Positions 20,069 through 31,558 of a stretch of 64,000 bases of DNA are shown here, piece after piece. The DNA comes from Amoebophrya sp. A120. Its lineage: Eukaryota > Sar > Dinophyceae > Syndiniales > Amoebophryaceae. The DNA lies in contig CAJINV010000014.1 of NCBI GenBank assembly GCA_905178155.1, forward strand, positions 2,203,923 to 2,267,922, written 5' to 3'. The notes below the pieces were generated by a model that had not been told where the DNA came from, did not search any database, and worked only from the letters and a program-made list of their open reading frames with translations. The position numbers were made by a program, and so were the translations under genes. Position 1 is the stretch's first letter, and the number at the start of each line of letters is the position of its first letter.

Positions 20069-23000
20069 ATGGTCGAGAAATCGAAGAAACACGTGCAGAG
20101 CGGGGTGCTGTCCCTGGTCCGGATGATGCCGGAAAAACAGCGCTGCAACTGGTACCGGAAGAAGTGCAGCCGTATGAATTGGAAAAGTTGGAAGGGGTTC
20201 TATTTTTGAAGCGTTTTGCATGATTTACGCATGACAAATCGACCGCGCACTCCTGGGCTTCACAAATGGAACTACTTCCAGTCTTTCCAATTTCATACTT
20301 CTGCGTGCTGCTTGGGAGACTTGGCGTTATGATAAGGCCATGGAGCACCCCCTCCCGGCGGGCTTGGATATGGAAAAAGGGGAATGCGTCGGAAGTTTCG
20401 GGTCTGAGATGGTATAAGCATTTTGATAGTTGTTTGTGATGCGTATTCCGGTCGTTTTCGTAGTTTGTTATGCAAAAAGCAAACTTCGTAGTAGTCTATC
20501 TGTCCTCTTCCATTTCTGTTTTCTCCTTGTGTCTCATGCATGTGGCTCCCCGGGCTGGAACTTCCTCACTCAATTCCAACAAAAATAAAAAGGCTCTCAT
20601 GCTGGACTGGATGGCCACGCGCGGGTACGCTGATACCGTGAAGGAGTACATCCAATCGGTCCGGATGCAGGAGTCGTGCCTCACCGACGAGGACCAGCGG
20701 CTGCTCCTTGCTGCGGCGCTGGAGAAGCACTACTGCGACGACGAGGCGACGAAGCACCACCAGCTGGTAACTTTTCTTCTGTTTCTTCTCGACCTTCTTC
20801 TGCATCAAAAGCAAATCTGTCATGCAGTTCTCCACTAGTCGACAGCAAAAAGCCCTCCCATCATGATTGCCAGAGTCTGTCATGCAATTTTTCACAATTC
20901 CAAACCAGATGAACGTGTTGCGGTCGTGCATGGCGGGAATCATCTTCGTCTGGAACTGCCTCGGGGTTTGTGCGCTGGATTACCCGCCCGAGTTCCAGTA
21001 CCTGTCGGACTACACGTGGCAGCGTACTCTGTGTCTGGCCCAGGACACGTCGACCAAAGGGTTGGAGACAAAAAACGGAATTCAGGTATATGGAAATTTG
21101 TCATGCATTTTTCGCGCGATAGTCATTTGCTGGCGTTTTAGCAACTTGCCACTTTGTTTCTCACCGATCGCTTTCAATGCGTGTGTCAAACCTCAAACAG
21201 GTCTACATGCTGTTCGCCCACAAGACCGCCGCGTCGTACCTCACGCACATGTGGGCGATGCCGTTGCAGCGGCCCAGTGGGGCACTCGGGGGCGGAAAAA
21301 ACAGGCAGCGGGCGGCCGCGCAAGCAAAGGCGTCGGACACGTTTGGTGTGTTGCACTGGCTGGGTGGTGCAAAGCTGATCGAGAAGCTGAAGGGCCCCTT
21401 CAAGACGGGATGGCGCACCACCTGCGTCTTGTCGGGGGATCAAGAGGAGACGCAAGTCCGCTCTTCGTACGGTTTGGCGATGGTCTTAAACTGCATCCCA
21501 ACTTTGGGAGTTCATCATCGTATTTCGAACATTTGTAACAAGCTGTATCCGCAGCTGTCGAAAGTGAGGGAAGCCCTCAGAATCTTTCTGGGCGGCCAGT
21601 GGTCGAGGCAGTCGCTTCGGGGCGCTTTTGAAGACGCCCGGGTCCGCCTTTTGGACTCGGCAGAAAACGACGGCTGGTTCAGCCAGGCCATCGAGACTCA
21701 GACCGGGAAGTCGACCGCGGAAGCCCTACGCGAAAGTAAGACTTACACCCTTTTTCACGATCTACGTTCTTGATTTGTCATGCTGAAGCTGGGGGGGAGG
21801 GCACAGCGAGGAACTGGCCACAAAGTGGCAAAGCAAGACGGGAATACTCTGCAAATCCCCCTCTGGGGGTGGTCGGGACAGGCAGCGCCAGGCCTGCGCT
21901 TCATTTTTCTCGCGCCACGGCTACGAGAACTACTCGCCCAGCAATTCTCTGTTTTCTTACCTCGCCCTGGCCAAACACCTTCAGCTGTAGGACTGAAGGT
22001 GTAAGAGCCACGCGCCACTTTCGGAGGGGTCAGAACTACCTCCGAAAAGTAATGACACAGTAGACAATTTCTGCCCCACACTAACTGCGTGAAACAGCTT
22101 CCGCGATTTGCAGTTAGGTGGGGATTAGAAACACGAGCATTACTGTTTCACCCTCGAGATGTAACGCGCCCGAACCCCTCAGCGAAGAGCATCACTCTAG
22201 TGAGATTCTTTGTTTCTCATCTGTTACACATGTGACGCCACACTTGCAATTTTCGATGATGAACATGCAGCAGTCTTGTTTTCGCAAATGATTATCTCGT
22301 ATCCGAAAAATGCATTACAGACGCATCATTGCTGTCGATGGTCGAAACTCGGTGGTTCGCGGAGATCAAAATTTGCTTGCTCCTGTTGGAAAATTCCGAA
22401 GTCATCCTGGCCATCCTGCGTGAGATGCTTACCAACAGCAGCCGCGTCCGGCTGTCGGTTGGGCCGGGCGAGGATCCGGGGGATGGCACGGCGGAGGACG
22501 GTACGTTGATCGATTTTTGGGATTTGGCGCCGCGTCCGCTCGTATCCACCGCGAAAACATCCAGCTGTAAATCTGTAATATGTCAGTCCTGCATGACAAA
22601 CTCACCACCTATGCCACTTTCCGCATTACAGATTTACTTCCTGGACCGTTTTCCGTTTCATAGTCTGAAATCACTCCGGACGGCGTCGTGCTCGGATTTG
22701 ATACGGATGTCAACGGGAACAGCTATGACGCGATCACCAACGCGGTTCTGGCGGACGATATGCGCCACATCATGCCCGGAGTGTTCGAGAGGCCGGAGGA
22801 ACTGGAGCCGGGCCGGGCACCGCCAGTCCTCGCCCCGATTATGGAGAACCGCCTCCTGCCGATGGACAACGTCGAGGTGGAAGCTTTCAATGCTCGCAAC
22901 CCGCCGGCTGATGGTGAAGCAGAACTGCTGTTCGGGAATTTGTCGCCCATCGCTGCCGATAAGGGGAAAGCCGATGACGAAGACCCCGAGTTATGAAAAT

Positions 23001-25641
23001 GCAAAAACTCATCTTCGCCGCAGGTGCTGATGGCGTGACGTGTCGCAGTTTGTCATGCGGAAATAGAGATAGATCACGCAGCATGGGCTATGAGGGTGAG
23101 TTTTTTTTGCGGTTGCATAGTCTCCGGCTCCTGCTGCCCCGCGCGCAGATCCCGGTGGGCAGCTGACGGACAGAAACAAGGTCGTGCAGCTGTACAACGC
23201 GATCAAGTACTGCGACATGGACCGGCTCAACCACTACAAGAACATGAGCGACCGTCTTTACAAGTACCACCTCTGCCACTTGGAGGTGACCGGCGGGGCG
23301 CTTCTGGACGACGAGAAGCGTCTGGAACTGATCAACAAGTATCAGGACCTGTCTCCGGGCCTGATGTTCGAGGCCGGGCACCACGAGTTCCTGCAGAGCG
23401 CGGAGAAGTGTTTTCCGGACATTCTGCTCCGGGCGATCACCGACTGCACGCGCCAAATCCACAACTCTGCCGAAATGCAGTCGGTGTTCATCTTCTTGAT
23501 CTTCGCCTTCAGATTTTGGCTGTGCACCGTCTTCGATCCGGCCTACAACTTGTGGCACACGCTGGGCCACCGCATCGGCGAAGCGAGCAGCTGGATCACC
23601 AACAGAGTGATCCGGTTCGACATTCTGGACGCCGAAAACTCCGAGGGGTTGTTTCTTCGCCCGAAAACTGTTTTTGCGGAGTGGATCCAGCGGCTTTTCA
23701 TCCACGACGAGGAGCTTGCGCGGGATGTGTTGGATAATATCCCGATAGCTGGGTCCACGTCGGACTTTGAACAGGAGAACCACTGGCGGTTCGTCACGAC
23801 CGCACAACGTATATTCAGGAAGTTGGCGGGTCGCTTCTCGTTGTCGGCCGCCCGCGTCCGCTGGGCGGGGAAGTTTCGGCTTTACAAGGCCTTTCCGAGC
23901 CTTTGGGGAAACTCGGCCCGACAATCGCCGGTTGCGATTTCGCAGCTGAAGCCGCACCTTCTGGATCCGGCCAATCCGCCCACGACCGCCAGTGTCAAAA
24001 ACCGCGTGATCGAGCTTGCGCGCGAGAACGTGTTCTCGCCGCTGAACATTTTCCGCAGTGTGGAAGATCTTCGCAGCTCGCACCAGCTCCCGTTCGACAT
24101 GAAGAAGATCCTCGACTCGGTGAGGCAGTGGTGCTTGTCGGACAAGATCGCGGCTCACAGCTCCAACTATTTTCTCCCCGGCCTGGAGATCGCGGCGTTT
24201 CTGGAAGCCAGCAAGACGGATGACCTCCGCATTATTCCGATCTTGCGGGAGCTCGGGGAGCGGATCGACAACTTCTTCAGGTTCCGGCACTGGGCTGCGA
24301 GCAAAAAACCGCTGGTGGCGATCAACGAGGAGAGTCACGCGTTTCAGGTGGTGCTGATTCTGCAGGTCATCTTATCAGCTGGGGAAAACGGCCAAGCTTG
24401 TTGAATTTGTCATGCAAAGCAGCATGTTGGGGTGGTCGGGACAGCTCCATTTGCAGCTCCGTTTTTGCATGATAAACCCGAGGAGCGCAAGTTTGTCATG
24501 CGGGAGCATGATCAGAATGTCATGCATTTTTAGAATCTTTGGCGAATTATGCATGACAAGTTCATCAAGCTTGGCGCATTTTCATCCGGATATCGCCGCG
24601 GGCTGTACTACGGGGTGACTTTGGAGAAGAAGGAGCTCGGGGTCTACATGCTGAACCCGGCCAGTTTTCTCCCTGTGTTCGGCCTGACCGCCAACCTCGC
24701 CGTTCTGGTGCTATGCACTCAAAAACTGTCCTGTCCCGACCACCCCAGCATGCGGAGAGTGAAAGAGTATCCCTCCCTATGTGGCTCGTGCAAACAAGCA
24801 GCATGCTGGGGTGGTTGGGGCAGGAAAGTTTTTCAGTGCATAGCGCCACTACCACATCTCGTTCGACAACGGGCGCTTCTTGGTGAATTTCCTGAACTCG
24901 GATTACGTTCTTTTTCGCGACGCTGTGCTGCAGGGCCTGGACCACATTCCGAGCCGCATGTTGAAGGATGTGGTGAACATCTATTCCGGGGTGAACATCA
25001 TTTCGGATCCGCCGGCCTCCGAATTGCGGAAAGTACTGCGGGTCATGGCGGGCGACGCGGTTCCGATCGAACAAGCGAAGGAGACGATGCAGCATTTGAT
25101 CCGCTCCGAGATCATCGATCTTGGGGCCATCGATGATGCCCCGAATGCCCGGCGCCGCCGCGGAAACGACGGGAACGCTGCCGGCCGCCCCGAAGGAGCT
25201 GGTGGTGGCGAGGGGGAGGCTGACGGTCCGCGCGGCCGGCAGGAATTGGGGCGCGTGATGAACAAGACCCAGTGGGCCTTGGTGTGCTCGCACTGCAACA
25301 CCGACGTGGTGAATGTCCGCCGCTCCATCAAGCGGACGGGCGGCGGGGGTGCCATGCTCCGCGCTGTGTGGCCCGCCGGCACCTCCTGGGAGGGCGAGCG
25401 GAAGCCGCAAATGAGCACCTTCATCGGGGCCCGGAACGACGAGCAGGAAATTGTGGAGAAGGTTTTCAAGGGTCCGGCGACCGAAAAGCACAAGCAGATG
25501 TGCCCGGAATGCGACGAGTTGCTCCTGATGCAGCGGGACATGCGCTGCAAGGCCGCGGAGGTGCTGGAGATGAATGAAGAAATTTCGATTCCGGGTGGCG
25601 GCAATCTCCTCGATAATCAAAATGATGATATGGTGTTGTAG
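20069..25641 (+). CDS. About ten-exon gene, tentative hAT-transposase-like core (about 1,280 residues)
   Basis: Exons traced by phase: 20069-20196, 20282-20411, 20593-20766, 20909-21085, 21201-21735, 22321-22541, 22664 to about 22993, about 23163 to 24365, 24561-24707, 24844-25641. The borders are GT-AG except around the intron at 22994-23162, where no clean GT donor exists. The joined protein has a central order seen in hAT/DUF659 transposases: a long domain, then VHHRISNICNKLYPQ followed by a run ending SRQSLR, then a METRW-like VETRWFAEIKICLLLLEN helix. C-terminal C-x2-C pairs (CSHC, CPEC) with basic linkers could bind zinc. I could not place a full DDE triad, and no terminal repeats flank the gene, so a domesticated transposase or an unrelated protein are both possible. 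Most introns hold the TTTGTCATGC motif. Confidence 0.45.
21975..22123. other. Three consecutive hairpins inside an intron
   Basis: The 585-nt intron 21736-22320 is far longer than its neighbours. It contains three strong stems in a row: ACACCTTCAG/CTGAAGGTGT (21975-21984 with 21993-22002), ACTTTCGGAGG/CCTCCGAAAAGT (22017-22027 with 22039-22050) and CCCCACACTAACTGC/GCAGTTAGGTGGGG (22074-22088 with 22110-22123, one bulge). Host introns often carry structured small RNAs. No box motif convincing enough to name a class was found. Confidence 0.5.
24712..24842 (+). mobile_element. Introner with near-perfect 47-bp terminal inverted repeats
   Basis: The left arm begins TATGCACTCAAAAACTGTCC and the right arm is its reverse complement with a few mismatches. 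Together with the flanking GGTGC / GCGCC the arms match over about 47 bp. The intron 24708-24843 (136 nt) uses GT from the left flank and AG formed by the element end ATA plus a flanking G. It joins exons in phase 0. The arms share the GTCCCGACCACCCCAGCATG block found in other introns of this window. Confidence 0.8.
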
Positions 25642-26420
25642 ATAAGACGTGTCCGTTTAGAAGTTCGCGCAGGAGCTTAGGAAAATTCGCACACCAAAAC
25701 ACGCACCGCTCCTTCTGCAATTTTAGAAATACAAGTTAGCACAGCCGCAAGCAACAGATATTCTTTTTGTTCGTTTGGAAATAGCAATTTGCAATGCCAA
25801 ATGTAGTCCTTTTATCCTTGAGCTCGAGTCGTCAGCAGTAGATTTTATCAGATTCCGACCTGTTTTTGCACAGTTTTAGCGCGCAAATTTACAACCTAGA
25901 CATCTCCGCTGTGCCATCGTTTTGTCTTTTATTCCGGAGCTCGGTCTCATACTAATTACATTCTCGGAAGCTTTTTCTTCTGCCTAGGCTCTACCACGCT
26001 ACTATGAAAGGGACACAAAAGTACAGGGATATAAATAAAGGCTTTCAAATACAAAAGGAATAAAGTGCTGCGCTGAACTACCTGAAGATGAGAATTGGAA
26101 GACTAGAGCCTCCTGCTGCGCGCCCCTAGTCCTTGAAGCTTGCGCCATTTTCACTGGCAGCTGGCAGGGGTGGCAGCGGGACCAGCGCACTACTGTCCAA
26201 ACAGCAGCACACGCCCCGGAATCTTTACAATCGAAAGCAGAAAGAGCATATCCAAAAAGATCACAACGTAAGGAAATCGCACACAGTAAAATCAAAAAAC
26301 TCCGCTCCTCCACCGAGATAGTTCATAAAAGTCCTCTGGTTCACGCTTGAAATCTTCGCATCAGCCAAATTTGCAATGCTGCTCGCACTGATCAGGAGGC
26401 TCCTCACCAATCAACTAACC
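25642..26420. other. Convergent intergenic region
   Basis: Lies between the 3' ends of a plus-strand and a minus-strand gene. AT-rich around 26020-26060. No gene, stem-loop terminator or repeat family is recognised. Confidence 0.4.
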
Positions 26421-27861
26421 CTACGGCGCCGCCGCTCCGAGGCTGTTTGTCTGTTGGACATTCAGAAGCATGTTGCGTAGCGAGGCCGGGTCCGCGATCT
26501 CCTCCGCAGTCAAATAAAAATCATCCGTCCAGTCCCAACCTCCGCTCTGTTTTACATAGTCCAGCTGGGACGGATACAGTGTGATCGTTCGAGTCCATGG
26601 CATCCTGCAGTTTTTGAAGTCTTATCCTTGCGTCAGATGTTTTGGTTTCTTTCGCCTTCGAATCTGTCATGCGCAAAAACAACTTATCACAGGCCAAGAA
26701 TCGAGAGAGAGGTAGACTAGAATCTCGACGTAGCTCGTAGTGCTTGCTGCTGTGCGTAGTTCGTATCGCTTGCACCGTGCTAGTGCCTGTGCTGAGATTA
26801 AGTACTCCTATCGAAACAATGGCCATATTACCCCGGCGCCTCCGGGTCTGGCGCATATCCGTTGGCCGCCAGGCCCTGGATCGGCAAGAAGTACGTGCCC
26901 GCAAGGGTTCTTTCGGGGCCCGTTTCTTCGCGGCAGTGCAGGAGGAGAACTTCGAGGTCTTGCAGGAGAAACCCGTCGCCGTTTTTGCTGGTATAAAATC
27001 TTGATTTGTGTTGCTTGAGAGAGAGATAAGAGCGTAAGGATAGGGATTTTCTCACTCTTTCCGTCATATGCTATACAAGTTTGCCTCCTCCTTGCACATA
27101 GTGTTGAAAACAGGGCCGCACTATTTGCCCCTACTAGGCGAGAAAAAGTGCCGGGTGGTGCTTGCCCGAACTCCTTGCACGTCCCCCATCGTGCTTCGCT
27201 TGAGCTTGAGAGTCCGCTCCTGGCAGCGGAGCACGAACTCCTGGTGCCTCAAGGTGCCATCGACCACAGAGAGCCCGCGCCTGCTAAGCGAATACGCGCC
27301 CCCTGCGGTGCTCACGCAGTCTGTAAGCTGCTGCCGCATCCGCTGTTCAACAGCCTGGTTGCGTGAGGACGCGTTTCGGTGCCCCATCGCGCCGCGTTTT
27401 TCAATGGCGAAATCGCCCCAGTACTGCTCGAGGCGCGGCCGAATGGCATCCCGGCTGCGCCACCACCTGTCGTGGCGCAGGTCAATTGCGGCCCAATCGT
27501 AGTACCGGTACACCGGTACTACGAGCAGCATGTCCTCCACTTCGGAGCTAATGCCCACGACGATGCTGCCGCCATAGGCTTCTCGCTTCTTTTTGATTTG
27601 GCACTTCAGATTTCTACACCACTGGTCCCAGTTACTCCAGGACCCCTTGGCCTGAATGAGCATGACGGTCGCGGACTGGTTTCCGCCCGCTGCCGCCGGC
27701 CCGCCGACGGCAGCCTCATTGTTGGCCGGGGGTTGGGGCGTCCTGGCGATAGTCAGATCAGCCAAATACTCCGGCGTTTCCACGATGTCGAAGAGGGGGC
27801 TGAGGATCTCGTAGATCTGCGCCACGGACCACTCTTCCACGTCCCGCGGCTGTGTCCCCAT
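26421..27861 (-). CDS. Three-exon protein of unknown function
   Basis: Exon 1 starts at ATG 27861 (MGTQPRDVEEWSVAQIYEIL) and runs to about 27150. Exon 2 is 26987-26832 and exon 3 is 26604-26421. The last intron (227 nt) is GT-AG and phase-consistent, joining PDPEAPG to PWTRTITLYPSQLDY. The first intron donor is unclear: no GT in the right phase was found near 27140. Exon 1 has a Trp-rich segment (KGSWSNWDQWCRNLK) and RHDRWWRSRD; exon 3 ends in an acidic helical stretch (TAEEIADPASLRNMLLNVQQ). No family is recognised. A perfect 12-bp-arm palindrome (27498-27523) lies inside exon 1 coding sequence. Confidence 0.5.
27498..27523. repeat. Perfect palindrome within a coding exon
   Basis: CGTAGTACCGGT and ACCGGTACTACG are exact reverse complements separated by two bases. 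It encodes a VVPVYRYYDW-like stretch on the minus strand. Confidence 0.9.
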
Positions 27862-28249
27862 GGCTGCGGAGGCAAATAGCAGGGCCCGAAGGGGCTGCCG
27901 CCGGCAGCAGGCTCGTTACAGGCAGGGCCCAGGCAGCTGGCTGGGCGATAATAGGTGGGCTGGAGCAGCTGCTTTGAGGCTGCTCTGGCCCTGTAGCTAG
28001 GGGGGCTAATTCTCAAGGGGGATTTGCGGGCTCGGGGGACCTGTTTTTGGCCTATTTGCAGGGCTTTTGCCTATATATCCTCTATTTTCATGCGTGATTG
28101 ACGGCATAGTGCTCTATTATGGCTCAATTTGCCTATCCTCCACCACAGATACGTCGATACTGGCCCAGCTTGGCGACCGACCAGCTCCTCCACGACTCCA
28201 ACCGACTTGATCCTCATCTCTTAACAGATTCCGCCCGTGTTACGAGGTG

Positions 28250-28512
28250 GGGCCAGAAGCGCGGTAAGCGAAGATGCAACACGTGGAACGCTGCTGCCGC
28301 CACTTTAGCTTTACGTTCTGCCTTCCTAACTAGTTAATGTAACTGAAGCAACCGATAGCTAGTTTCATATCTAACAATTTGCAATGCAAAGAAAAAGGTC
28401 CACCAGATGCAGCGGCTCCGGGCAAGTCGAAAAATATTCAACTTTAACCCAAAAAAAAATCAGTGATTTTTCGAGATGACCACAGTGAAACAGTTTTTTC
28501 CTTCGATAAATG
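28250..28512 (-). repeat. Dispersed block repeat, copy 2
   Basis: Inverted counterpart of 15718-15990. The same five conserved blocks occur in the same order when read on the minus strand, with diverged spacers. Copy 1 abuts a gene start and this copy abuts a short plus-strand frame, so it may be a duplicated promoter/5' region or the remains of a mobile element. Confidence 0.85.
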
Positions 28513-30633
28513 ATGCCATTCGATTATTACCTCCTCTTGGCGACATCAGTTTTTGGTTTTGAATCAAAGAAATGCACGCAAAAATATTTCTGTGTGAGTT
28601 TTGAAATGCTGCTGACGTCGGCCACATATTGCAACGCAGTGCTCATTTTTGCACTAAAACTACACACACTCACCCTCATAAAGTACACGCCCTCGTCGAC
28701 GCACCACTGAGTTTATCTTGCTCCCTCCACTGACAGCGTCCTCAACCACGTACCTACTTCTAGTATTTCTTTAATCGGACATAGGTACGTCTATTCTCAA
28801 GTAAGTACCAACATGTTTGCAAGTTGAGTCTTCCTCTCTGGAACTACCGCTAGCGCGGCCACACCAAGGACGAGGACCATATCAAAACATCACGATGGTC
28901 ATCTAGACCACCTCCAGAGTGAAAAGTTATAATCGGCGCACAAACAAAGCAGGACCTGCACCACCAGCATAAGCCGCTCATTGCTTTTATTTTCCTCTCT
29001 GCGCTGGTGTTCTTCGCAGCGTCTGCTCCCGAGAAGCGAATGAGAAAGTGAAGAAGACGGGGCTGCTGGCATGATGTGCAGCAGCATGCACCTGCTTCTT
29101 GACGCGTTTGTCATGACTTTCTCTCGAAGAGATTGAGATTTTTAGTTCTTGCCAAGCTTCTTCAGGCTGGCGAGTCTAGTTACAGACCACAACCTACCTC
29201 CCGGAAATAACGCACAGCGGAAGAAGCAGAGGCATAAAATTCAGTTTGCTGATGTAGCACATCTATCATGACGATGGTCATGTAGTATCGCCGTCCCATT
29301 TGTTGCGGTCGGGGTCGCGTTCTCGTACCACATGCACATGATCTAAAAGAAAAACTTCAACAACTCGGTAGAGCATACAACGATCGGCGTCGAAGGTGGG
29401 TAGCAAAGTAGCCCTCACTTTCACAACAACTTCTACATGAAGACTAGGAAGACGCATCATATATTTTATTTTTCAAACGTTTTCACAAGCGCTGGAATAC
29501 GCACGGCACCCCAGACTCGTCTAGCGTTCTTTTGTTTAATATCTGAAAAAAGTCAGGAGAATCAGTAGAATAGATGCTATCACACACAGTCTGACATTGA
29601 CAACGCCCCCTTGTGCCCGTCTTTGTCGCCCAGAAAATTGATTAATGGATTTTTGCGCAAATCCAAGTCATTGTACCACGTCAAAGTAGTAAAAACAAAA
29701 ACTGCTGCTCCTGCGTGTGCGCGACTTGCATCGCTATTGGTGTAACTACACGAAGCAGAATAGGAAGACAAAACAAGATGGACGATGCATCTTCAACTTG
29801 TAAAACCCGTTTTGTAGAAGGTAGTCGCGCCATCGCTTGCCCAAAAGAAGCTGCTCTAGGGTGAAACTCAAGCCCAGGATGTCCTTGCCTTTTCTGTTGT
29901 CCGAGTGTTCAACCTATACGGCCAAATGAGAATTCGATTTGACATGAACACAAAACTACTACAAAAACAAATACTGTTTGTGTAATTTTTTGAAATTTCA
30001 GAAATGTCGTTGTTTCGTCGCTTACGTTTCCTTGCATGATGAAGCAGCGAGGTGGGCCACAAGTACAACAAGCAGCAGCTGCGAGTTGGAGTTGCTCAAG
30101 TTCAACGTTGCCCCTGATGGTGTTGCGGTTTGTTACTCCTGATCTTTAGGTGGAAAATGGTCAGCACAGCCGCAAGAAGGGATTTTTATTCTCCAAACCG
30201 CGGGTAAGTACGTATGATCAAACGAAACTGTGCCTGCCTCTGTACGAGCAAGAGCTTCTTTCTTTTCTCGATTCGGGCGGCTGTAATTTTATTTGTGTGT
30301 GTGTGTGTGTGTGTGTGGAAAATTGATGCTCTACTACACAGCTGCGCTACATTAACCGAAAAGACGCTTTCTAAAAGAAGCAGCCACTGCTATGTTGACT
30401 ACGAGGTCTTTGTGGTCGTGCAGCTTCTTTTTCACAATTGCAGCTCAAGAAGAATGCAGATCCGATATACGGATGCTGGTGTTGGAAGTAGTCAAATCAT
30501 TTGTGGTCGTGGTGCCGTGCGGCTCATCAATTATTTCGCGACTTCTAGGAGCATGCCGCTCAGTAGTGCAGTTCATCCCCGACCCCGTGGCATGCACACA
30601 GGTTGGCTCCCTCCAACCTCGTGGCAAACCGCC

Positions 30634-30660
30634 CATCATGTATTTTAAAAATACATGATG
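30634..30660. repeat. Perfect hairpin, 12-bp arms
   Basis: CATCATGTATTT and AAATACATGATG flank a three-base TAA loop. It lies in gene-poor DNA and is not part of a recognised gene. Confidence 0.9.
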
Positions 30661-31558
30661 GACTGCATGAGCTTTGATGTTTCTATTAAAGATACGGAAA
30701 ATTAGAAACTTGCTCTTGTTGCCGCGCTGTCACGTCTAGATAAGTATCGAGAGAAACTGCTTGCGTGCCCGTACTTATTGTCATTTTCTTGATTAATGGT
30801 CTTCCAAAAAAAAGGAACGACGGTCTCCTTACAGATACAGTCCATCGGTTCTTTTTCTGATTTTGTTACTTAATCATAATCACCCCGGCAGCTGCGTGAG
30901 CCTGGTTCTGTCGTTTCGTTGGCCGACGAGTTCTGGCGCCTTCAAATATGAGGCAGAAGGGTAATAAACTAAAGCAAATGTGGAAAAGGAAAACGTAAAA
31001 TATCACAATGACAACTTTGATGAGATATTCGATCGATCACGATCGTCTCGCTATTTTACAAGAAAGAGGTACAACATAAACATGATGTGTCGTGAAGATG
31101 AGATGGATGAAGCAGTAAATAGCTTTTTTATGTCCCCTCGTCACTACGCTTCGATATTCATTTTAAACGAAGTTCTTGGTCACCCCATAGAAATATTAAG
31201 TGGTATCATCTATCATTCATCGTCGTATGAAACAAGAGTCAGTTGGTTCGGCGCCGGCACAGCAAGTTGTTCGAGTTGAGCTCCAGCGGAGTAATTTGAT
31301 GCTGTTGTTGGCGTGTTCCTCAGCGCGTCGACTGCAGGAAGAGGAAACATCGAACAAGAAGTATGCTACGACTGATAGTTCCCGGCTTGCGCTGGTGTGA
31401 TCCCGATGATCTTGGAGGTGGTGGTTGCGCCCGGAACTCGGTACGTCTGGTGGTGTTGTATTTTTCATATGAGTTGCAATTTGAATTTCTTCTTTTTTGC
31501 ACTGCGCTTCATATTGCGATTGCATTATTTGTGACCAGAAGAACTACATCAATGTTCG

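Larger units (their letters stand above)
27862..31558. other. Gene-poor 3.7 kb region
   Basis: No convincing gene. A 66-codon plus-strand frame at 28510 (MMPFDYYLLLATSVFGF, possible signal peptide) begins beside copy 2 of the dispersed block repeat but has no other support. A TG microsatellite (about 30293-30317), a perfect hairpin (30634-30660) and AT-rich tracts are the only structures seen. Confidence 0.5.

Noticed and set aside
24565-25620. Long minus-strand frame opposite the last exons of the 20-25.6 kb gene
   Set aside because: It is antisense to well-phased exons, reads through an introner, and has no motif.
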